A stretch of 10,503 nucleotides of DNA from Acidimicrobiales bacterium (lineage in GTDB: Bacteria; Actinomycetota; Acidimicrobiia; Acidimicrobiales; RAAP-2): positions 1 through 10,503 of the forward strand of contig JASHWO010000335.1 of NCBI GenBank assembly GCA_030044045.1, in the 5' to 3' direction. Below are positions 1 to 6,332 of this stretch, in pieces; position 1 is the first letter of the stretch, and the number at the start of each line of letters is the position of its first letter. The notes under the pieces are model-generated. The model did no database searches and was not told the DNA's origin. It worked only from the letters and a program-made list of their open reading frames with translations. Both the position numbers and the translations under genes were made by a program.

Positions 1-1242
1 GGGGCGACGGTCACCGCCTCGCGGGACACCAGCCGGGTGGCGCGGGTGCTGAAGCGGGCGGTGATGGTGGGGTGCAACGCCGCCGGGGTGAACGTGGAGG
101 ACCTGGAGGTGAGCACCGTCCCGGTCACCCGGCACCGCATCCGCAGCTCGGGCAGCCGGGGCGGGGTGACGGTGCGCCTGGCGCCGGGCGACCCCCAGTC
201 GGTGGTGCTCCGGTTCTTCGACGGCGAGGGACTGGACCTGGCCGAGGCCGGCCAGCGAACGATCGAGCGCCTCTACCACCGGGAGGACTTCCGGCGGGTG
301 CTGGCCGGGGAGATCGGCGACATCGACTTCCCGGCCCGCAGCGTGGAGCAGTACACCGGCGACCTGATGGGGGCGGTCGACCTGCCGGCGGGTCGCACCG
401 CCGGGCTGAAGCTGGTGCTCGACCTCTCCTACGGCTCGGCCAGCTTCGTCATGCCGAACCTGCTGGCCAAGCTGGACGCCGACGTGCTGGTGGTCAACCC
501 CTACGCCCACACCGCGGGGATGATGTCGGTGGACCGGGTGGCCAGCGCCGCCCGGGTGGCCGAGCTGGTGCGGGCGTCGGGGGCGCAGCTCGGGGCCGTG
601 GTCGACGCCGACGGCGAGCACCTGGTGATCGTGGACGACGAGGGGCGGGTGCTCAGCGACGACCAGGCCCTGCTGGTACTGCTGCAGCTCGAGGTGGCGA
701 CCACCAAGGAGGCCCGGGTGGCCCTGCCGGTGGCCGCCAGCCGGGTGGCCGAGGCCATCTGCCGGGAGGCCGGCGTGCCCATCACCTACACCAAGCTGTC
801 CTCGGCCCACCTGATGGAGGTGGCCTCGGCCGGCGACGTGACCTTCGCCGCCAGCCAGGCTGGCGGCTTCCTCTGGCCTGAGTTCCTCCCGGCCTACGAC
901 GCCGCGGCCACCCTGGTGCACCTGGTGGCCATGCTCACCGAGACCGGACAGCGGCTCTCGTCGCTGGTCCACGCCCTGCCGCCGGTCCACATCGCCCACG
1001 AGGCGGTGATGACCCCGGCCGAGCAGAAGGGCATGGTCATGCGCCTGCTGGTCGAGCAGCTCCACGGCCGGGACCTGGTCCTGGTGGACGGGGTGAAGAT
1101 CCCGGAGGACGACGGGTGGGCCCTGGTGCTCCCCGATCCCGAGGATCCGGTGACCCACGTCTGGGCCGAGGGCACCGGGGAGGCGGGGGCGCGGGCCCGG
1201 GCGCAGCAGTACGCCGTGCGGTTGCGCCAGCTCCTGCGCTGA
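1..1242 (+). CDS. Mannose-1-phosphate guanylyltransferase-type protein, C-terminal phosphomannomutase-like part (5' truncated)
   Basis: The reading frame is open from the first base, so the start lies upstream of the window. The visible 413 residues match the phosphomannomutase-like half of the long actinobacterial (about 830-residue) 'mannose-1-phosphate guanyltransferase', in which an N-terminal nucleotidyltransferase domain, outside this window, is fused to a mutase-like domain. Supporting motifs are the opening VTASRDTSR / LKRAVMVGCNAAGVNVEDLE block, the FFDGEGLDL and VEQYTGDL blocks, and a C-terminal VLPDPEDPVTHVWAEG segment typical of the last phosphohexomutase domain. Such proteins are expected to supply GDP-mannose or a related NDP-sugar for cell-envelope glycans. 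The mutase signatures are degenerate: the phosphoserine loop reads ASRDTSR rather than TASHNP, and the metal loop expected as DGDxDR reads VDADGEH (nt 601-621). Mutase activity is therefore doubtful and the domain may be structural or regulatory. The internal GTG at 37 is not a plausible start because homology continues upstream of it. Confidence 0.85.
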   Translation, partial: GATVTASRDTSRVARVLKRAVMVGCNAAGVNVEDLEVSTVPVTRHRIRSSGSRGGVTVRLAPGDPQSVVLRFFDGEGLDLAEAGQRTIERLYHREDFRRVLAGEIGDIDFPARSVEQYTGDLMGAVDLPAGRTAGLKLVLDLSYGSASFVMPNLLAKLDADVLVVNPYAHTAGMMSVDRVASAARVAELVRASGAQLGAVVDADGEHLVIVDDEGRVLSDDQALLVLLQLEVATTKEARVALPVAASRVAEAICREAGVPITYTKLSSAHLMEVASAGDVTFAASQAGGFLWPEFLPAYDAAATLVHLVAMLTETGQRLSSLVHALPPVHIAHEAVMTPAEQKGMVMRLLVEQLHGRDLVLVDGVKIPEDDGWALVLPDPEDPVTHVWAEGTGEAGARARAQQYAVRLRQLLR

Positions 1243-1312
1243 CGGCCGCCCCGGTGGGTGGCACGCCGGTGTGGCGGGGGCACGGCAGGGCGCGGCACGA
1301 CGGTGGAGGCAC

Positions 1313-1345
1313 GCCCGCGGGGCGAGACCCCCCGGTGGCCCGGGC
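1313..1345 (+). terminator. Possible factor-independent terminator after the guanylyltransferase-type gene
   Basis: Seventy bases after the upstream stop, GCCCG (1313-1317) can pair with CGGGC (1341-1345), enclosing a GGGG-CGAGA-CCCC hairpin (1319-1331). There is no T tract, and chance hairpins are frequent at this G+C content, so support is weak. The rest of the 139-base gap holds only a 4-bp CGCC/GGCG hairpin (1264-1276) and the promoter of the next gene. Confidence 0.25.
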
Positions 1346-1369
1346 GCTCCGCCGATCCTGCAACCCCCG

Positions 1370-1375
1370 TAGGGT
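1370..1375 (+). promoter_or_regulatory. TAGGGT -10 box, leaderless start of the ClC gene
   Basis: TAGGGT lies exactly six bases before the ATG at 1382, the spacing at which transcription would begin on the A of the start codon. No Shine-Dalgarno sequence is present. This TANNNT-N6-start layout is typical of leaderless actinobacterial genes. No convincing -35 hexamer is seen. Confidence 0.55.
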
Positions 1376-1381
1376 CCAGGC

Positions 1382-2827
1382 ATGGCGTCGACCCAGGACG
1401 GAGCCGGTGCCCGGCCCACGGCACCGGCCCCGTCGCCCGCGCCGGGCGGGGGCGACCTGGCCGCCGGCGACCTGTCGGCGGTCGTCCGGAGCCGGACCTA
1501 CCTGGCCCTCCTGGTCATGGGGGCCCTCATCGGGGTGCCGGTGTCGGCCGTCGCCTTCGGCTTCCTGGCCCTGGTCCACCAGATCGACCACGCCGTCTAC
1601 CAGGACCTGCCGGGGGCCCTCGGCTTCCACGGGGAGCCGACCTGGTGGCCGGTGCCGGTGGTGGGCCTCTCCGGGGTGGTGGTGGCCCTGGCCGTCCGCA
1701 CCCTGCCCGGCAACGGTGGCCACTCGCCGGTGGACGGCCTGTCGGCGTCGGCCACCCTGCCGGTGGCCCTCCCCGGGGTGGTGCTGGCCGCCGTGGCCAC
1801 CCTCTCCCTCGGTGCCGTGCTCGGGCCGGAGGCGCCCCTCATCGCCATCGGGAGCGGCCTCGGGGTGCTGGCGGTTCGCCTGGCCCGGCGGGACGCCCCA
1901 CCCGCCGCCCAGGTGGTGCTGGCCGCCGCCGGGAGCTTCGCCGCACTCAGCACCGTCCTCGGCTCGCCCCTGGTGGCCGCCCTCTTCATGCTGGAGGCGG
2001 CGGGGCTGGGCGGGCCGACCCTCACCCTGGTGATCGTGCCCGGCCTGCTGGCGGCCGGGCTCGGCTCCCTGGTGTTCATCGGGCTCGGCAACTGGAGCGG
2101 GCTCGGCACCTTCTCCCTGGCCGTGCCCAACCTGCCGACGGTGGCCCACCCCACGCCGTCCGAGCTGGGGTGGGCCGTGGCCCTGGGCCTGGCCGGGGCG
2201 GTAGCCGGTGCCGCCGTGCACCGGGGTGGGCGCTGGCTCCGGGACCGCTCCTCCGGCCGGGTGCGGTGGACGGCGCCGGCGGCCGGGCTGGCCGTGGGCG
2301 CGCTGGCCGTGGCCTTCGCCCACGCCACCGGGAAGCCCTCCTCGGATCTGCTCTTCTCCGGGCAGACGCTGGTCGGGGGGCTGATCTCCTCGGCCGCCAC
2401 CTGGACCGTCGGCGCGCTGCTGGCCCTGCTCGCCCTCAAGGGCCTGGCCTACTGCATCTCCCTCAGCAACTTCCGGGGCGGGCCGATCTTCCCCTCGCTG
2501 CTGTTGGGGGCGGCGGGCGGCGAGGCGGCGTCGCACCTGCCCGGGATGTCGCTGGTGCCGGCGGTGGCCATGGGCATGGGCGCCCTCTGCGTGGCCATGC
2601 TCCGGCTGCCGGTGGCCTCGGTGGCCCTGCCGACCATCCTGCTCTCCCACGACGGGCTGGCCGTCGCCCCGGTGGTCATCGTGGCCGTGGTGGTGGCCTT
2701 CGTGGCGGTGACGTGGATCGACCCCCGCCGGCCGTGCGGGCCGGTGACCAGGGGCGTCGCCGGCCCGCCCCCGGGCTCGGCCGGCGTGCCCGGGGGCGCG
2801 GTGTTCGGCGCACGGTCGTGTGGGTAG
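1382..2827 (+). CDS. ClC-family chloride channel/transporter, variant
   Basis: This 481-residue polytopic membrane protein has the ClC signatures in order. GNGGHSPVDG (residues 110-119) sits at the GSGIPE position, GPEAP (148-152) at the GREGP position, and RGGPIFPS (365-372) at the GxFxP position. A MGMGALCVAMLRLP block (397-410) follows near the end. E150 matches the gating glutamate E148 of E. coli ClC-ec1. The internal proton glutamate E203 aligns with A206 (FMLEAA, 202-207, where E205 matches E202), and no tyrosine is found where Y445 is expected. In ClC-ec1, E203 is needed for proton coupling, so this protein may be a channel or may exchange differently; that is inference. It moves chloride or another small anion across the cytoplasmic membrane. 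There is no C-terminal CBS domain. The ATG at 1382 follows a leaderless promoter. The stop codon TAG doubles as the first three bases of the next -10 box. Confidence 0.88.
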   Translation: MASTQDGAGARPTAPAPSPAPGGGDLAAGDLSAVVRSRTYLALLVMGALIGVPVSAVAFGFLALVHQIDHAVYQDLPGALGFHGEPTWWPVPVVGLSGVVVALAVRTLPGNGGHSPVDGLSASATLPVALPGVVLAAVATLSLGAVLGPEAPLIAIGSGLGVLAVRLARRDAPPAAQVVLAAAGSFAALSTVLGSPLVAALFMLEAAGLGGPTLTLVIVPGLLAAGLGSLVFIGLGNWSGLGTFSLAVPNLPTVAHPTPSELGWAVALGLAGAVAGAAVHRGGRWLRDRSSGRVRWTAPAAGLAVGALAVAFAHATGKPSSDLLFSGQTLVGGLISSAATWTVGALLALLALKGLAYCISLSNFRGGPIFPSLLLGAAGGEAASHLPGMSLVPAVAMGMGALCVAMLRLPVASVALPTILLSHDGLAVAPVVIVAVVVAFVAVTWIDPRRPCGPVTRGVAGPPPGSAGVPGGAVFGARSCG

Positions 2828-2830
2828 GGT
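2825..2830 (+). promoter_or_regulatory. TAGGGT -10 box overlapping the ClC stop codon
   Basis: TAGGGT begins with the TAG stop of the ClC gene. It is the same hexamer seen before the ClC and aldo/keto reductase genes. Here the start codon is 34 bases downstream and has its own ribosome binding site, so the mRNA would carry a leader of roughly 28 bases. No clear -35 is visible. Confidence 0.4.
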
Positions 2831-2851
2831 CGAAGGAGACCTCGAGGCACC

Positions 2852-2858
2852 AGGGAGG
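2852..2858 (+). promoter_or_regulatory. Shine-Dalgarno AGGGAGG fixing the start of the repeat protein
   Basis: AGGGAGG is six bases before the ATG at 2865. It selects that codon over an in-frame GTG at 2820, which lies inside the ClC gene and would put extra charged residues before the signal peptide. Confidence 0.75.
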
Positions 2859-2864
2859 CCAACC

Positions 2865-5168
2865 ATGCGGCAGTGGACGGGTGAGTGGCGCGCCATCGGG
2901 CGGCGGAGCGGTGGCCGCCGCCGGCGCTGGTCGGGATGGATCGGGGCGGCCGCCCTGGCGGTGGCCGCGGCGAGCAGCGCCGGGCTGGCGTCCGGCCCGG
3001 CGGCCGGTGCCGCCACATCGCCCCCGGCGACTGCCCTCACGGGCGTGTCGCTGAAGGCGACCAGCACCGCCAAGTCGTACACGCTCTCGTTCACGCTGAA
3101 CCAGAGCGTCGCCACGCCGGCCATCCTGGCGGTGGCCGTGCCCGGTGCCACGTTCCGCACCGCGGCGACGACATTCACGGTGACCTGCGCCACAGCCTGT
3201 AGCGGGGCACCCTCCCCGTCGGCCAGCGTGTGGGACGGCACAGGCACCATCAAGCCGACGCAGTCCGGGGCCTCGTCGATCCTGCTGAACCTCTTCGCCA
3301 ACGGAGTGAAGCCCGGCACCTTCGGGAGCGGGGCCAAGCTCACGGTGACGCTCACCACACTCCAGCTCTCGGGCAAGGGCCCGGCGCCGGTCTCGGTGGC
3401 GGTGGAGTCGGTGCCTGGCGTGGTGGCTGCTACCGGCTCGGCGACAACGCCCACAACCTCCACACCCGCGCTGCCGGTCCTGGGCGTGACCGGCAGCACC
3501 ACGCCGAACGCCCTCGACTACCCCAGGGCCACCTGGAGCGGCGTGTACTCGAAGCTGTCGATCGCCACCGGCACGCCCGGGGTGGTGACCATGTACGTGG
3601 CCGGCGCCACCCTGCCGTCGACCAAGGCCGACTACGCCATCTCGACATGCGTGGAGACGGCGACAGGCACCGCCACCACGGTGGCTGCCTGCACCGGGGT
3701 GACCGCCGCCGTCGACGGCACACTGACCACCGGCCTGCCGGGCACGGCGGCGGTGGTGGACGTGACCAACACCACCACCTCCACGCTGACCGGGTTGACG
3801 CTGAGGGTCACCGGCGCCGCCAACCCGAGCGGCCCCGCCGCCACCACATCGGTGGTGGTGGCCGGCGAGGGGGCGGCTGTCTTCACCGCCCTGACCGGGG
3901 CGGGGACCAGCAAGGCGGTGGCCCTGGTGGCGTCGCCCGCCGTCGGCCTCACCAGCACCGACCACCCGACCTTCCCGACGTCGATGGTGGTGGGCACGAC
4001 GGCCGACTTCGGCCTGCACGTGGCCAACACCTCGAACCAGACCTGGCCGGCCCACGGGGCCACCGTCACCTTCACCCTGGGCGGGCTCACCGGGCTCACC
4101 CCGGGGCAGGTCAGCCTCCAGTGCACCGACGAGGGCACACCGCCCTCCGGTACCACAGCCACCACCACCTTCACCCTCACCGCCAGCGGCAAGACACTGG
4201 TGTCGAACCCGGTGACCGTGCCCCTGGCCACCAACGTGACCCTGGAGCAGGACTGCGCGCTGAGCCTGTCGGGCTCGGCACCGACCGGCACCCTCTCGGT
4301 GGGGGTGGCGCTCGACGACGTGACCGTGCCCGCCACACCGGTGCTGCTGTCCAGTGCCACCGGGACGCTCACAGTGGTGCCCCCGCCGGCCACCGGGTAC
4401 ACCCTGGTGGCCAGCGACGGCGGCATCTTCACCTACGGCACGGCCGGCTTCTACGGCTCCATGGGCGGCAAGCCGCTGAACCAGCCCATCGTGGGCATGG
4501 CCGAGGCTCCCACCGGCCAGGGCACTGGGTCCTCTGGTGCCGCCTCCGGCGGCTACTGGCTGGTGGCCAGCGACGGCGGCATCTTCAGCTTCGGCAGCTC
4601 GCAGTTCTACGGCTCCATGGGCGGCAAGCCGCTGAACCAGCCGGTGGTGGGCATGGCCGCCACGCCCACAGGCCAGGGCTACTGGGAGGTGGCCCGTGAC
4701 GGCGGCATCTTCGCCTTCGGCACGGCTGGCTTCTACGGCTCCATGGGCGGCAAGCCGCTGAACCAGCCGGTGGTGGGCATGGCCGCCACGCCCACAGGCC
4801 AGGGCTACTGGGAGGTGGCCGCCGACGGTGGGATCTTCAGCTTCGGCACCGCCCGCTTCTTCGGCTCCACCGGGGCCCTGGCCCTGCGGGCGCCGGTGGT
4901 GGGCATGGCCGCCACCCCCACAGGCGGTGGCTACTGGCTGGTCGCCGCCGACGGCGGGGTGTTCTCCTTCGGCAACGCCCCATTCGAGGGGTCGACCGGC
5001 AACTTGTCGCTGGTGCGGCCGGTGGTGGGCATGGCCGCCACCCCCACAGGCGGTGGCTACTGGCTGGCGGCCGCCGACGGCGGGGTGTTCACCTTCGGCA
5101 AGGCCACCTTCGAGGGGTCGGCCGGCAACCTGCACCTGGTGGCACCGGTGGTGGGGATCAGCGCGTAG
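2865..5168 (+). CDS. Secreted surface protein with three beta-sandwich-like modules and six C-terminal GYW repeats
   Basis: 767 residues. The N-terminus has an arginine-rich stretch (13-22), a hydrophobic Ala/Leu/Val segment (about 25-42) and a small-residue cleavage region near AAGAA (46-50), which fits an exported protein; the twin arginines lack a good Tat consensus. Residues about 55-508 are rich in Thr, Ser, Val and Gly and look like three extracellular Ig- or DUF11-like modules, each with one cysteine pair: C108/C112, C262/C276 and C420/C464. Residues 511-767 are six repeats of the form GYWLVA-DGGIFSFG-A-F-GS-G, then PVVGMAATPTG, starting at residues 511, 563, 605, 647, 689 and 731. Repeats of this kind recur in exported actinobacterial proteins and could form a propeller-like domain, perhaps for wall or glycan binding; the function is unknown. 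Repeat 1 carries a 10-residue Gly/Ser/Ala insertion, and the last repeat stops at residue 37 of 42. No sortase motif or C-terminal anchor is seen. Confidence 0.82.
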   Translation: MRQWTGEWRAIGRRSGGRRRRWSGWIGAAALAVAAASSAGLASGPAAGAATSPPATALTGVSLKATSTAKSYTLSFTLNQSVATPAILAVAVPGATFRTAATTFTVTCATACSGAPSPSASVWDGTGTIKPTQSGASSILLNLFANGVKPGTFGSGAKLTVTLTTLQLSGKGPAPVSVAVESVPGVVAATGSATTPTTSTPALPVLGVTGSTTPNALDYPRATWSGVYSKLSIATGTPGVVTMYVAGATLPSTKADYAISTCVETATGTATTVAACTGVTAAVDGTLTTGLPGTAAVVDVTNTTTSTLTGLTLRVTGAANPSGPAATTSVVVAGEGAAVFTALTGAGTSKAVALVASPAVGLTSTDHPTFPTSMVVGTTADFGLHVANTSNQTWPAHGATVTFTLGGLTGLTPGQVSLQCTDEGTPPSGTTATTTFTLTASGKTLVSNPVTVPLATNVTLEQDCALSLSGSAPTGTLSVGVALDDVTVPATPVLLSSATGTLTVVPPPATGYTLVASDGGIFTYGTAGFYGSMGGKPLNQPIVGMAEAPTGQGTGSSGAASGGYWLVASDGGIFSFGSSQFYGSMGGKPLNQPVVGMAATPTGQGYWEVARDGGIFAFGTAGFYGSMGGKPLNQPVVGMAATPTGQGYWEVAADGGIFSFGTARFFGSTGALALRAPVVGMAATPTGGGYWLVAADGGVFSFGNAPFEGSTGNLSLVRPVVGMAATPTGGGYWLAAADGGVFTFGKATFEGSAGNLHLVAPVVGISA
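4395..5165 (+). repeat. Six tandem in-frame repeats (126-bp unit) at the 3' end of the surface-protein gene
   Basis: Unit starts are at 4395, 4551, 4677, 4803, 4929 and 5055. The period is 126 bp except for the first unit, which is 156 bp because of a 30-bp in-frame insertion. The 90-bp blocks 4605-4694 and 4731-4820 are identical, synonymous positions included. Units 1-3 share TTCTACGG onward, and units 5-6 form a second, more similar pair. This points to recent duplication or conversion between units. Confidence 0.9.
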
Positions 5169-5194
5169 GCCGTCGGGGCGGCGCCGGGCCGGCA

Positions 5195-5200
5195 TAGGGT
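5195..5200 (+). promoter_or_regulatory. TAGGGT -10 box, leaderless start of the aldo/keto reductase gene
   Basis: TAGGGT is seven bases before the ATG at 5208, and no Shine-Dalgarno sequence lies between. This is the same hexamer and nearly the same spacing as at 1370. It lies in a 39-base gap after the surface-protein gene, so the reductase probably has its own promoter. Confidence 0.5.
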
Positions 5201-5207
5201 GCAGGCC

Positions 5208-6230
5208 ATGGACCTCCGACCACTCGGCCGCACCGGCGTGCGGGTCAGCCCCCTCTGCCTGGGAGCCATGATGTTCGGCGCCTGGGGCAACCCCGACCAC
5301 GACGAGTCGGTGCGCATCGTGCACCGGGCGCTCGACGCCGGCATCAACTTCGTGGACACGGCCGACGTGTACTCCGCCGGCGAGTCGGAGGAGATCGTGG
5401 GCAAGGCCCTGAAGGGGCGGCGGGACCAGGTGGTGCTGGCCACCAAGGTGCATGGCGCCATGGGCACCGACCCGAACCGCCAGGGCAACTCCCGCCGCTG
5501 GATCGTCCGGGCCTGCGAGGACAGCCTGCGCCGGCTGGGCACCGACTGGATCGACCTCTACCAGATCCACCGGCCCGAGCCGGGCACCGACGTAGACGAG
5601 ACGTTGGGCGCCCTCACCGACCTGGTGCGGGCGGGCAAGGTCCGCTACGCCGGCAGCTCGACCTTCCCGGCCTCGGCCATCGTCGAGGCCCAGTGGACGG
5701 CCGAGCGGCGGGGCCGGGAGCGTTTCGTGTGCGAGCAACCGCCCTACTCGATCCTGGTGCGGGGAGTCGAGGCCGAGGTGCTGCCGGTGTGCCAGCGCTA
5801 CGGCATGGCGGTCATCCCCTGGAGCCCGCTGGCCGGTGGCTGGCTGGCCGGCCGCTACCGCAAGGGCCAGGAGCTGCCCACCTCACATCGGGCGTCGAGG
5901 GTGCCGGACCGCTACGACCTGTCCCTCCTCGGCAACCAGCGCAAGCTGGAGGCGGTCGACGCCCTGGCCGAGGTGGCCGAGGGGGCCGGGATCAGCCTGG
6001 TCCACCTGGCGCTGGCCTTCGTGCTGCAGCACCCCGGGGTGACGGCGCCCATCATCGGGCCCCGCACCATGGAGCAGCTCGAGTCCCAGCTCGGCGCCGT
6101 CGACGTGGTCCTCGGTGCCGACGTGCTGGACGCCATCGACGGGATCGTCCCTCCCGGCACCACCCTCAGCCCGCCGGACGGGGGATGGGTGCCCCCGTCC
6201 CTGGTCGACCCGTCGCTGCGCCGTCGCTGA
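5208..6230 (+). CDS. Aldo/keto reductase
   Basis: 340 residues, the usual length for the family. It is a soluble NADPH-dependent oxidoreductase of the (beta/alpha)8 aldo/keto reductase superfamily, reducing aldehydes or ketones to alcohols. The start MDLRPLGRTGVRVSPLCLG is typical of the Kv-beta/YajO-like branch. The catalytic tetrad is complete: D50 and Y55 in DTADVY, K80 in ATK, and H121 in QIHRP. C-terminal cofactor-binding elements are also visible: PWSPLAGGWLAGRY and IIGPRTMEQLESQL (the adenosine-phosphate-binding loop). The ATG at 5208 was chosen over an in-frame GTG at 5199 because the GTG falls within the predicted promoter spacer and the ATG begins the conserved segment. The substrate cannot be told from sequence. 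It is followed by strong hairpins, so it is probably a single-gene unit. Confidence 0.9.
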   Translation: MDLRPLGRTGVRVSPLCLGAMMFGAWGNPDHDESVRIVHRALDAGINFVDTADVYSAGESEEIVGKALKGRRDQVVLATKVHGAMGTDPNRQGNSRRWIVRACEDSLRRLGTDWIDLYQIHRPEPGTDVDETLGALTDLVRAGKVRYAGSSTFPASAIVEAQWTAERRGRERFVCEQPPYSILVRGVEAEVLPVCQRYGMAVIPWSPLAGGWLAGRYRKGQELPTSHRASRVPDRYDLSLLGNQRKLEAVDALAEVAEGAGISLVHLALAFVLQHPGVTAPIIGPRTMEQLESQLGAVDVVLGADVLDAIDGIVPPGTTLSPPDGGWVPPSLVDPSLRRR

Positions 6231-6237
6231 CCCGCTG

Positions 6238-6255
6238 CCGCCGCCCGGGCGGCGG
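6238..6255 (+). terminator. Perfect 18-bp GC palindrome after the aldo/keto reductase gene
   Basis: CCGCCGCCCGGGCGGCGG starts seven bases after the stop codon and can fold as a 7-bp stem with a 4-base loop. No T tract follows, as is common for high-GC actinobacterial terminators. Confidence 0.5.
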
Positions 6256-6260
6256 GGGAC

Positions 6261-6296
6261 GATCGGCGCACGGCGTACGGCCCTCGGCGGCCGATC
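6261..6296. terminator. Inverted repeat in the convergent gap
   Basis: GATCGGC (6261-6267) and GCCGATC (6290-6296) form perfect 7-bp arms around a 22-base loop. Lying between two converging genes, it may help stop transcription from either side. The evidence is positional only. Confidence 0.3.
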
Positions 6297-6299
6297 CGG

Positions 6300-6317
6300 C
6301 CGGTCCCCGACGACCGG
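6300..6317 (-). terminator. Hairpin after the nitronate monooxygenase-family gene
   Basis: CCGGTC-CCCGAC-GACCGG is a perfect 6-bp stem with a 6-base loop. It lies 15 bases beyond the stop codon of the minus-strand gene, the expected place for its terminator. Confidence 0.4.
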
Positions 6318-6332
6318 TCCCCTGCGGCCGGC

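Noticed and set aside
1037..3502. An 821-codon minus-strand open frame across the ClC gene
   Set aside because: It is antisense to a well-supported membrane protein and crosses gene boundaries. Its composition is typical of a shadow frame.
4395..5165. CRISPR array or mobile-element repeat
   Set aside because: The repeats are in-frame coding units with a 126-bp period and variable, protein-like divergence. There are no spacers, terminal inverted repeats or transposase.
5199..5207. GTG start for the aldo/keto reductase
   Set aside because: It overlaps the predicted -10 box. The conserved N-terminus begins at the ATG at 5208.
2676..5738. A 1020-codon open frame on the minus strand spanning the surface-protein gene
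   Set aside because: Its translation is low-complexity Gly/Arg/His-rich and has no family motif. It lies antisense to two genes with clear domains. High G+C leaves such frames open by chance.
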